Part shown: piece by piece, positions 25,919 to 34,700 of the stretch | Numbering within the stretch: position 1 is the stretch's first letter | Layout: each line of letters begins with the position of its first letter | Assembly: GCA_964599655.1 (NCBI GenBank) | Contig: CAZRGV010000002.1 | Span: forward strand, 110,226-174,225 | Direction of reading: 5' to 3' | DNA length: 64,000 nt | Source: CAZRGV01 sp964599655 | GTDB lineage: Bacteria; Planctomycetota; Planctomycetia; Isosphaerales; Isosphaeraceae | The notes under the pieces: generated by a model | What the model was told of the DNA's origin: nothing | Seen by the model: the letters and a program-made list of their open reading frames with translations, nothing else | The model's database searches: none | Made by a program: the position numbers and the translations under genes

Positions 25919-26847
25919 GGCCGCATTTCCCCATAGACCAAGATCAGCGCCAGGACCGAGAGCATCGCCGCGCCGATCAAGAGCTGGGGCACCCGGATCA
26001 GCCGCAGTCGGGCCATGGTCGACTCCACGACACCGACCATCACGGCCAGGAGCAGCATGCCCGCGAGAGCGACCAGGCCGTCGACAAGGACGATCCCGCT
26101 CCGAGCCGGAACGACCAGGCCCACGACCAGCGCGCCAAGCAGCCACAATTTCAGCGCGGCGGCGTACTCAATGAAGGCCAGATCCGGTCCGCTGTGGTCG
26201 AGAACCATCACTTCGTGAATCATCGTCAATTCAAGATGGGTGTTCGGGTCGTCCACGGGGATTCGTGCATTCTCGGCCAGCAAGACGACCACGAGTGCCA
26301 CGGTCACAAGGATCAGGGTCAGGCTCGAGTGAGACCAGGTGGCTGCCGAAATCGACGCGTGCATCTGGGAAAGCGAAGGAGCCTGGGTCACCCTCGCGAT
26401 GGCCGCCTGGCCTAGCAGCAACGCCGGCTCGGCCAGGGCCGAGAACAGGACCTCGCGGCTGGCCCCCATCCCTTCGAAGCTCGAGCCGGTGTCCATCGCC
26501 GCCAGGACGGTGACCAGGCGGGCCAGACCCAGCAAGTAGGCGAATAGCACCAAATCACCTGGAAACTTCAGCAATGCCGGACAGTTGCCGAGCGGAACCA
26601 GGGTCGTCGCCACCAGCATGGCCGCCAGCCCGAAGATTGGACCCGCCCGGAACACCCAGGTTGTGGCGCGACTGTAGACCGCCCCCTTGCCCAGGAGTCG
26701 TCGCAGGTCGTAGTACGGCTGCCAGAGCGGTGGGCCAGTCCTGCCGGCGAAGATCGCCTTCGTCCGGTTGATGACGCCGATCAGCAAGGGCGACAGGACG
26801 AGGGCCATCGCCGATGGAACGGCGGACGCGAAATTCATGAACCACAC
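25915..26847 (-). CDS. HyfC/NuoH-like membrane subunit
   Basis: The 310-aa product has about eight transmembrane segments and NuoH/HyfC hallmarks. These are RTKAIFAGRTGPPLWQPYYD (the RxGPP..QP.YD loop contacting the peripheral arm), a further GSSFEGMGASRE stretch and AENARIPVDDPNTHLELTMIHE. The last matches the conserved E..R.P.D.P..H.ELTM.HE quinone-chamber/coupling loop. This subunit links the peripheral large/small subunits to the ion pumps. Preservation of these acidic residues supports a working complex. The gene lies 22 bp after the HyfB-like gene and overlaps hyfE-like by 4 bp. Confidence 0.93.
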   Translation of the reverse strand: MWFMNFASAVPSAMALVLSPLLIGVINRTKAIFAGRTGPPLWQPYYDLRRLLGKGAVYSRATTWVFRAGPIFGLAAMLVATTLVPLGNCPALLKFPGDLVLFAYLLGLARLVTVLAAMDTGSSFEGMGASREVLFSALAEPALLLGQAAIARVTQAPSLSQMHASISAATWSHSSLTLILVTVALVVVLLAENARIPVDDPNTHLELTMIHEVMVLDHSGPDLAFIEYAAALKLWLLGALVVGLVVPARSGIVLVDGLVALAGMLLLAVMVGVVESTMARLRLIRVPQLLIGAAMLSVLALILVYGEMRP

Positions 26848-26869
26848 CTCATCGAATGCGATTCGCCTT

Positions 26870-28873
26870 TCAACCCCGAGCGATTCCCAGATACCAGATC
26901 AACAAGATCAGGGCCGTCGCCCCGATGTAGAGCACATAAAGATACAAGTTTCCGTGCTGGAGCCATCTTAGCCGCGAGAGCATCCAGTCGATCGACCGGA
27001 AGACAGGACGATAGAAGGTCTCCTGAACCAGGTCGGGAACTTCGGTCGCCAGTGCCGACTCTCGAGGAAACAAGCCCTGGGGAGGCACCAGCCGGACGCG
27101 CGGTCGAACGATCGCCTTGAAGAAAGTGACCGCGGGCTGGACGTACGACGACGACGTGTACTGCATCCGCGACGTCGGCCTGGTATAGCCGCATCCCCAG
27201 GTTACCGATTGACCGACCTCCCGGCCGGTGAGCAAGGCCGCCCGGATCGCCGCCAGGATCAAGGACACGCCGATCACCACCCACGACGCCAGGGCGATCG
27301 TGGACAGTGGGGCCACCGCGACCGCGGCATCCGGAGCTACCTTGGCCGCATCGAGCCTGGCCGCGACCGCGACCGCCGGAACCAGCGCCGAGGCGACGGG
27401 CGTGGGCATCAAACCGACCAGAACGCAGCAGGCCGACAGCACATACATCGACACCGTCAGGAGCCACCCGGGTCGCTCGGCCTCGGCGGCCCGTGGACTC
27501 CTCGGCTCGCCAAGGAACGCGATTCCAAACAGCTTGGTGAACGCCACCGCGGCCAGGCCGCCGATCATCGCCAAGGCCCCGATGACTCCCAGGGCCGGCA
27601 CCGCCCACGACGTTCCCAGGAGCATTTCCTCCTCGAAGGCTCCCCGATAGATCAGGAATTCGCTGAGAAAACCGTTCAGCGGCGGTAAACCGACAATCGC
27701 CACCGAGCCGACCAGAAAGGCGATCGCGGCGGCGGGCATTCTCCGGGCCAGGCCGCCGAGCCGGTCCAGTTCCCGGGTACCCGTCGCCTGCTCGACCACT
27801 CCGGAGCCAAGAAACAGAAGACCCTTATACATGGAGTGATTGATAACATGCAATAATGATCCTGAATAGCCCAGCAGCGCCATCGGCAGACGGCCCGAGC
27901 TGGTTCCGAGCAATCCGATCCCCAGGCCCAGGGCGATGATCCCGACGTTTTCCACGCTGCTATAAGCCAGGAGCCGCTTCAGGTCGCTCTGGGCCAGCGA
28001 GGCGATGATGCCGCCCAGGCCCGAGAGGACGCCGACGCCGATGAGCATCCAGCCCCACCATGCCGGAGAGGCTGGCAAGAGCGACAGGGTTCGGATCAAG
28101 CCGTAAATTCCCAGCTTGCTCATCGCCCCCGACATCAACGCCGCCACGAACCCGGGCGCCACCGGATAAGCGCCTGGCAACCATGTGTGCAAAGGCATGA
28201 ATCCAGCCTTGGTCCCGAATCCGACCAGGGCCAGGAGGAACAACAGGTTGGCGGCCGACGGCGCGATGGTCGCGGTCGAGGCCCCTCCGACCGCGAAGTC
28301 GAGCGTTCCCGAGTGGTCGCTCAGGAGAACGAAATAGACCAGCAGGAACGCCGTCCCCAGATGGGTCGCGATCAGGTAAATTCGGCCCACTTCTCGCGCC
28401 TCGGATCGCTCGTGTTCGAGCGTCACGAGAAAGTACGAGGCCAACGACATCACTTCCCAGGCCACAAGGAACAGAACGCCATTGCGCGCCAGAACGACAA
28501 CGACCATCCCCGAGCTCAGCACGTTGTAGAAGAACCAGGCCGGTCCCAGCGCGACCCGTTCCCGACACTTCCAGAGATACGCTCCTCCCTGAATCGCGGC
28601 CAGGGCCGAGAGGCCAAGTACGGGGATCAGGAACAACGCGGAAAGCGGGTCGAGTTCCAGGAACAGCGAGCCGAAGGGAACATCCCAGGGCCGCTGGAAC
28701 CGTTCGGTCGTCCCTCGCAAGAGCGAGCCCAAGGCCGGGACCAAACCCAGCGAGCCGCCTGCCACCGCGGCGGCAACACCCAGAATCGTACTCAAGAGAG
28801 GCCAACGACTCGCCGACAGTGCGAGCAGGCCTCCCAGCAGAAAAACGGCGACCGCGGCGATCAGTAGCGACAT
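26870..28873 (-). CDS. HyfB/NuoL-like proton-pumping membrane subunit
   Basis: The 667-aa polytopic protein has about 16 hydrophobic segments. Conserved antiporter elements are FLVAWEVMSLASYFLV (TM5 Glu), VGFGTKAGFMPLHTWLPGAYPVAP (TM7 Lys and HTWLP loop), LKRLLAYSSVENVG and HVINHSMYKGLLFLGSG. The C-terminal extension with the segment QSVTWGCGYTRPTSRMQYTSSSY is the HyfB/NuoL-type tail region, before a last helix. It is probably the distal ion-translocating subunit. It starts 2 bp after the regulator gene, so both are on one transcript. Confidence 0.92.
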   Translation of the reverse strand: MSLLIAAVAVFLLGGLLALSASRWPLLSTILGVAAAVAGGSLGLVPALGSLLRGTTERFQRPWDVPFGSLFLELDPLSALFLIPVLGLSALAAIQGGAYLWKCRERVALGPAWFFYNVLSSGMVVVVLARNGVLFLVAWEVMSLASYFLVTLEHERSEAREVGRIYLIATHLGTAFLLVYFVLLSDHSGTLDFAVGGASTATIAPSAANLLFLLALVGFGTKAGFMPLHTWLPGAYPVAPGFVAALMSGAMSKLGIYGLIRTLSLLPASPAWWGWMLIGVGVLSGLGGIIASLAQSDLKRLLAYSSVENVGIIALGLGIGLLGTSSGRLPMALLGYSGSLLHVINHSMYKGLLFLGSGVVEQATGTRELDRLGGLARRMPAAAIAFLVGSVAIVGLPPLNGFLSEFLIYRGAFEEEMLLGTSWAVPALGVIGALAMIGGLAAVAFTKLFGIAFLGEPRSPRAAEAERPGWLLTVSMYVLSACCVLVGLMPTPVASALVPAVAVAARLDAAKVAPDAAVAVAPLSTIALASWVVIGVSLILAAIRAALLTGREVGQSVTWGCGYTRPTSRMQYTSSSYVQPAVTFFKAIVRPRVRLVPPQGLFPRESALATEVPDLVQETFYRPVFRSIDWMLSRLRWLQHGNLYLYVLYIGATALILLIWYLGIARG

Positions 28874-28875
28874 CG

Positions 28876-29583
28876 TTACGCGTGCTCCTGGCTCGGACCA
28901 TTCCCGGAGGGGTTCACGAACGAGCGCTCCACACGACGAATCTCGGCCAGAAGCTCATCGGGCGAGGCGCGACGCTCGAGAGCCTGGCGAAATCCGGCAT
29001 CCCGCAAGAGTCCGCCGATCCTGGCCAGCATTCGCAGATGAGACCGGATCGTCGGACAAACCAGCACGAACAAGGTGTGTACGTCTCTCAGAGTATCGCG
29101 ACCGAACCGAAACGGCCGGGCCAGGAAACAGAGCGTCAATGTCGGCCGTTCGACCGGCAAGATCACCGGATATCGCGGATGCGGAATCGCGATCCCGTCG
29201 CCGACCGCCGTCGATCCCAACGCTTCTCGAGCGAGGAACAGTTGCAGAAGCATCCCCCGATCGCATTTCTCAGGCAGCGTCATGCCAGCAATCGCGGCCT
29301 TCAGAACCGTCTCCTGGTCCTCGCCATCCAGGTTGTAAAGAATCCCTCCCGCCATCAACGCGTCGACGACTTCCGGCTCGGGTACGTCCGGCTTGCCAAG
29401 ACGGTACACCGCGGGCGAGAGGGGAACCTGGCGAACCATCGCCCATTCCAGCAGGTCGGTTCGATTGAAGTAGTACTGACCGTTGATCTTGACGGCCGGC
29501 AGGTTTTTTTCCTCGATCCAGCGATAGACCCGGCCTTCCCCCACTTCGAGAACGGCCGCCGCCCCTCCGACATTCAACCACAT
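28876..29583 (-). CDS. HTH/PTS EIIA-domain regulator (PtsN-like)
   Basis: The 235-aa product fuses an excisionase/MerR-type helix-turn-helix (residues about 3-48: GGAAAVLEVGEGRVYRWIEE, then an NGQYYFNRTDLLEW wing) to a fructose/nitrogen-type PTS EIIA domain (about 75-215). The phosphorylatable His is H135 in GIAIPHPRYP. EIIA-Ntr proteins act as phosphorylation-dependent regulators of metabolism and ion transport. The DNA-binding fusion suggests it senses a phosphate signal and controls this operon, but that is inference. It is the first gene of the operon, 2 bp before the HyfB-like gene. No PTS EI or HPr gene is in the window. Confidence 0.85.
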   Translation of the reverse strand: MWLNVGGAAAVLEVGEGRVYRWIEEKNLPAVKINGQYYFNRTDLLEWAMVRQVPLSPAVYRLGKPDVPEPEVVDALMAGGILYNLDGEDQETVLKAAIAGMTLPEKCDRGMLLQLFLAREALGSTAVGDGIAIPHPRYPVILPVERPTLTLCFLARPFRFGRDTLRDVHTLFVLVCPTIRSHLRMLARIGGLLRDAGFRQALERRASPDELLAEIRRVERSFVNPSGNGPSQEHA

Positions 29584-29700
29584 TCAGGTCGCTCCTCCTT
29601 CACCGCTCGTCACATCGAGTTAAATTATTTGTTTTGCTTCATATATTTATTAAATGATTAGATCATTCTAACAATAAGATTCCGTTCGCGTCAAGAAAAC
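29584..29700 (-). promoter_or_regulatory. AT-rich promoter region with small palindrome
   Basis: The roughly 115 bp upstream of the regulator gene are far more AT-rich than the surroundings. They contain the palindrome AATGAT-TAG-ATCATT at 29653-29667. This is a plausible operator and promoter for the hydrogenase-related operon. A ribosome binding site (AGGAG) precedes the start at 29583. Confidence 0.45.
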
Positions 29701-29803
29701 ACGTCGCGCGATCCGCAAAGCGTCGAAGTTCCCGTTGCGGCCAGGGATTCCCTGGACGCTGACGCGCCGATCGTCCTTGTTGGTCAATAACGACCTGGTC
29801 GTC

Positions 29804-30040
29804 TCATGATGAGTCCAGGGGCAGAATGACGTAGCCCGTGTCCTGGATCATGTTCTCCTCGATCGAGGTCGGCGGACTGCGTCCGACGTTGGAAAATCGA
29901 TCCTTGATCTGGCGCGAGGAGGGAAGAACGTCTAAGGGGATAGTCGGAAGGTTGGCCGCGAAGGCCAGAGTGGGTAGCCCGTGGAGATCGCCGAATGGTT
30001 GTGGAAGCTTGCGGTGTGTTCCGGCATCACGCATCTCCAA
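29804..30040 (-). pseudogene. Possible gene remnant or small hypothetical protein
   Basis: A 78-codon frame (TTG at 30040, ATG at 30034) encodes a sequence with protein-like composition (KDRFSNVGRSPPTSIEENM, YVILPLDSS) in a 660-bp gap. The frame stays open upstream only for about 17 more codons. It may be the C-terminal fragment of a lost gene. No domain is recognised and no good ribosome binding site is seen. The remainder of the gap (29700-30245) shows nothing else. Confidence 0.25.
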
Positions 30041-30245
30041 AGGAAGCCGGACCGGTTGCGGACGGAAACCGGCTCCTCCGATGCCTCAACGTGCCTGACG
30101 AGTCTCGACGCCTTTCGATTGCCAGGCTCAGTGGCTCACCCATCGTCTTGGGGCGTCGATCGGGTATTTATCGTATCGTGACTTCTCAAGGGATTCAATT
30201 CGAGTTCCACCGGCTCGAGGACCGCGCCCTGGCGTTCCCTGAATA

Positions 30246-31445
30246 TCATCGTTTTTCGATCGGATCGGTCTGACAGGCGAGGCGAGCGTCCCAGTTCGCT
30301 TTCAGCTCAGCCGCGACGACCGACCATTCGTAACGGTCGAGAATGGCCTGGCGGCCCCGGCGAGCCATCTCGTCGCGGGCCTGGGGGGCCCCAAGCATCT
30401 CGTCGAGACGGGCGGCGAACGCTTCGGGGGTTTCGGCCAGGAGGACTCCCTCGCGCTCGGTCAGTTCCAGCCCCTCGGCTCCCTTGGGAGTGGTGACGAC
30501 TAACCGTTCAAAGGCCAGCGCCTCGAGGATCTTGCTTCGCGTGCCGCCTCCTTCCAGCAAGGGCACGGCAAGCACGGCGGCCTGCTCGTAGTAGGGCCGG
30601 AGGTCGAGCGGCGTGTCGACGAACCGCACGCCGGGCAGCCGGGCCAGTCGCCGCTTCAGGTCGTCGCTGGCCGCCGAACCGACGATTGTCAGAGTGGCCC
30701 TGACGCGCATCAAGGGAGCAATCTTCTCGAGGTACCAGGAGAGCCCTTGGAGATTCGGGGGATAGGACCAGTTGCCCAGGATCAATACCGAAGGCGATTC
30801 CACCTGGGGCGCGGGCCTGATGGCCAGGGCCGCGGTGCCGTTGCGGGTGACCAGCCAGGGAACGTCGGGATAAAGCCCCTGGTAGCGAGCGCGATCGAAC
30901 TCCGAGTAAGCCATCCGAAGATCGAGCCGGCCAACGACTCGAGCCTCGAAGCGCCGTAACGAGTCGACCTGAATGCGACGGGCCAGGTTCCGGCCGATCG
31001 GAATGGCCGGATCGGCCAGTCGTTCGAACAGCTCCGACTCGACGTTGTGAAACGTCAACGAGTGAATCAACTTCGACGGCTGGTCGCGCATCCTGGGAAA
31101 GTACGAAGCCATTCGGAGTTCTTCGCCGTGGACCACGTCCGGAGCCCAGGTTTCGATCAGCTCATCCACGCGGCGAACAAGATCAGTACTGATCGGATAT
31201 TCATACCAGGAACGGGTGAAGCGTCCGTGAACGCGGGACGGAAGTGAACGGGAGCCGAAGGTGAAGAACTCGGCGTCGATGCCAGGCCAGTCGAGCGGCC
31301 GGTTCGGCCCGGGCTGGACATTCAGCCCCAGAACCTTCAGTTCGACTCCCAGCCGTTGCAAGGCGGGAAACACGTGGTAATTTCGCACCCGGGCCCCCGT
31401 GATGGGTGGGTCGGGGCGATCCGCGATCAAGGCAAGAACTCGCAT
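30246..31445 (-). CDS. GT4 family glycosyltransferase
   Basis: The 399-aa product has a GT-B fold of the GT4 type. The N-terminal domain contains ADRPDPPITGARVRNYH and HNVESELFERLA. The C-terminal nucleotide-sugar domain has VLILGNWSYPPNLQGL, VPLLEGGGTRSKILEALAF (the E-x7-E region) and KGAEGLEL. It resembles the sugar transferases linked to exosortase/PEP-CTERM loci in arrangement, though no exosortase is present here. It probably transfers a sugar in capsule or exopolysaccharide synthesis. It lies downstream of the giant exported protein gene, separated by a strong hairpin. Confidence 0.88.
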   Translation of the reverse strand: MRVLALIADRPDPPITGARVRNYHVFPALQRLGVELKVLGLNVQPGPNRPLDWPGIDAEFFTFGSRSLPSRVHGRFTRSWYEYPISTDLVRRVDELIETWAPDVVHGEELRMASYFPRMRDQPSKLIHSLTFHNVESELFERLADPAIPIGRNLARRIQVDSLRRFEARVVGRLDLRMAYSEFDRARYQGLYPDVPWLVTRNGTAALAIRPAPQVESPSVLILGNWSYPPNLQGLSWYLEKIAPLMRVRATLTIVGSAASDDLKRRLARLPGVRFVDTPLDLRPYYEQAAVLAVPLLEGGGTRSKILEALAFERLVVTTPKGAEGLELTEREGVLLAETPEAFAARLDEMLGAPQARDEMARRGRQAILDRYEWSVVAAELKANWDARLACQTDPIEKR

Positions 31446-31651
31446 CGGGTCGGATCTGGCTCGGCGTGATGGACGGCTCTTGGGTGGATTCTGTCCGCTC
31501 TCGTCTCAAGCACTGCGGCGCGCTGCCTCGGGCCGCCTCGCAAGGTCGGCTCCGGCCCATGGAGAGCAAGAACCTTCGGGGCCCTGGCATCGACGACAAC
31601 AGGATTCTCTTAGCACGTCAAGGCCTGCTGGACCAAGCTTGGATCGAAGAG

Positions 31652-31692
31652 AACGCCGCCCTCCGGAGGTTTTCTTGCCGGAGGGCGGCGTT
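31652..31692 (-). terminator. Strong hairpin terminator after giant gene
   Basis: A perfect 15-bp inverted repeat (AACGCCGCCCTCCGG and its complement) with an 11-base loop lies 38 bp past the stop of the 3,078-aa gene and upstream of the GT4 gene. It probably terminates the giant transcript. A short T-rich stretch follows in the minus direction. Confidence 0.8.
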
Positions 31693-31729
31693 GGAAGCGG
31701 AATCGAGAACCGTCAAAAATGAGGCTGGC

Positions 31730-34700
31730 TCAGGCCAGGAAGAGCCGGGAAAGGCCCCCCTTGCCCTCGCGACGGCCGCTCAGAAGCGAGGAGGCCAGTG
31801 TCGCGCTCGGCAACGCATGGGGGCTCCTCGTCGAGGCCGACAAGAGGCCGACCACTGACGGAGATTGGCCTTGCTGACGACGGGATTCGTTCAGGCGATG
31901 AACCATCTCGAGCCGTTGCTCGCCAATGGTGTTGGCTTTCCGCGTTCCGACGTTCTGGGCCAGTCCCTTCGTGGAACCCGGTTGCGAGGTGCTCGACGTC
32001 GAAATCGTGAGCGTTGACGATCCAGTCGAGACGAGCGGGGGAACGACCGTCGGGCTGCCCGACGAACCCGGATTCCATCCGTTCAGCGAGGGACCGCCTC
32101 CGGAGCCGCCGACGCCCGGAAGCCCGGCGGCCGATTGCGTTGCGGCGCCACCGCCAAGCCCAGGACCACCGGGCACGGACAGGGTTGAGCCACCACCGGT
32201 CGACGACGAGGAGCTGTAGGCATAGGGCATCGGAACCGGCACATCAAGGGGCAGACCGACGGTCCGGGTCACCTTCTGGCCGTTGGACGACTGCGTGTAG
32301 GTCCACAAGGACGTGGACGGTGTGTAGACGGCGGCATCGGCCTTGCCGTCGCCGTCGTAGTCCTGGGGCACCGGGATATCGCCGGAAGCTCCGAGCGAGA
32401 TGCGCTTCCCTTGCAGTGTCGCCGACTGCCGGATGAGGAACGCGCCTTGCTGCCCCGAAGACAAGGGGGCTTGGTAGATCGCCAGATCGGCCTTGTGATC
32501 GCCATCGAAGTCCGACGGAATCGGCACCGGGGTTCCGCCATAGAGCGTTCCCTGGCCAAACTGCACGATCTGGCCCTGGTTGTTGCTGGACTGGCGGATG
32601 TACCAGGTCGCCGTGGTGGGCTGGAAGACGGCGAGGTCGGCCTTGCCGTCGCCGTCGTAGTCGGCCACGACCGGCACGGGGTTGCCGCCGTACAACGTTC
32701 CCTGGCCAAACTGGATGGCCACGTTCCCGGCACTTGAGCGGGACAGGTAGAAGGTCGACGTCGAGGGCTGGAAGACGCCGAAGTCGGCTCGCCCGTCACC
32801 GTCGAAATCTCCCACGACCAGAACGGGACGACCACCGTAGAGGGTTCCCTGGCCGAACTGGCGAACCATCAACCCGTTCTGCGACTGTTGGATGAAGAAC
32901 GTCGAGGTTGAAGGACGGAAGAAGCCGAGGTCGGTCTTGCCGTCGCCGTCGAAGTCTCCCTGGAACGGGATGTCGCCGCTGGTTCCACCGAAGGAGGGCA
33001 CGGTGATCGTGCCACCGCCGGTGTAGCCTACGCTGTACTGGCCGGTGCCGGGGGTGTAGGTCGCCGGATCGGCCTTGCCGTCGGTGTTGTAGTCCCCTCC
33101 GATCGTGACGACCTTCAGGTTGAGTGTGTTGCTGAGCGGCCCCGAGTTGCCTGCGATGTCGCGAACCCTGGCCTGGAGCGGGATCGTGCCGTTGGCCAGG
33201 ACGTTGGGCAGTTGCAGCACGAAGTTGCCCATGGCGTCGGCGATCTGCGTGTCGAGCACCGTGCCGGTCGGGCCGATCAGGTCCACGATGGCGTTGGCCG
33301 AGGTCGTGCCGATGAGGTGGGGACGTCGAAGGCTCGTCGTGTTGTCCCCCTTGATGCCGGTATCATCCGAGGGCGCAAGCATCAGGCTCGGCTGGATGTT
33401 CGGACCAATGGTCAGAATCTGGAGCGTGACGATGTTGCTGGTCGCATAGTTGCCGGCGATGTCGGAGGTGCGTGCCTCCACCTGATAGGTGCCATCGCTC
33501 AGATTGTTAGGGAACTGGACCGTGAAGGTCCCGTCATTGGCGACGATGATCGGCGGATTACCGAAAATCTGAGTCGGTGGCTGAGGCGTGGGGGTGATGA
33601 TCCCGCCAGGGGTTCCGGTGATGTTGCCCAGCACGTCGATGAGCTGGACATAGAATCCGGGCTGGCCGGTGCCCGAGAGCCTTGGCCGCTTGACGTTGGT
33701 GATGTTGTCGCCCACGACCCCCGAGTCGTCGGCGGCGACCAGTTTGAGCGTCGGCGTGACGATGTTGGGCTGGAGGATCTGGATGTGAATGATCGGGCTC
33801 AGGTCGCTGAGATTGCCCGCCACGTCCAGAACGCGAACCCGGAAATCATAACTGCCTTGCGTCAGTGGGTTGGTGGGCTTGACCGAGTACAGGCCATTCG
33901 AGGCGATCGAGGCGGTGCCGACGACCGTGACGTTCCCCAACGAGTCCTGCTGAACGAGCTGGATCTGGTTGTTCTGGGTGACCATCGGGTCGTTCGGATT
34001 GGCGAGCGTGTTCGCCTCGGCGGTACCCGTGAAGAACGGCTGAGTCACGTTGGTGATGTTGTCACCGACGACGCCGGAATCGCTGCCGCCGGACGGGTTG
34101 TTCGGGTCGAGGATGGGGGCCGCCGGAGTGGCCGGCTTCTGGGTATCGACGCGAACCAACAGCACCGAGCTGAAGTTGCTCGTGTTCCCCGCCAGATCGA
34201 CGAGTTGGGCCTTGTAGGCGTAGGTGCCGTCCGGGGAAACCGGTCCCGGATCGACGATGGTGACCGTGCCGTTTCCTTGCTGGGGCGTGCCCACCGCCCC
34301 GCCGTTGCGGAAGAGGGTCACCTGCGTGTTTTGCTCGGTCAACGAGAAGTTGACCTGGAACTGAAGGTTGCTGCTGAGGTTGGTAATCTGGTCGTTGTTG
34401 CTCAGGCCGGTGTCACTGGCCGGCAAGAGCAAGGGCTGGAGCGGATCGGCCGGCGGGGTGGTATCGAGGGTGAACTGGAAGGTGGCCATGTTCCCCTTGG
34501 TCCCCGAAAGATCGGTGGCCTGCACGCCGATCGTCTTGAGGCCGTCGCTGGAACCATCGCTGGCGAAGGCGCCCGCGTTGACCTGGACGCTGAAGCGGCC
34601 GGCCGCGTCGGTCCAGTTGGCCGCCACGTCGGTGGCTCCATTCGGGGTCCCATCGTAGCCGCCGATATAACGCGGGTTGTTCGGATCGGTCAGGTCGTAG

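Noticed and set aside
21434..28873. Annotation as a functional [NiFe] hydrogenase-4 or formate hydrogenlyase
   Set aside because: The large subunit has no CxxC ligand pairs, the proximal cluster Cys are absent, and no formate dehydrogenase or hydrogenase maturation genes are present.
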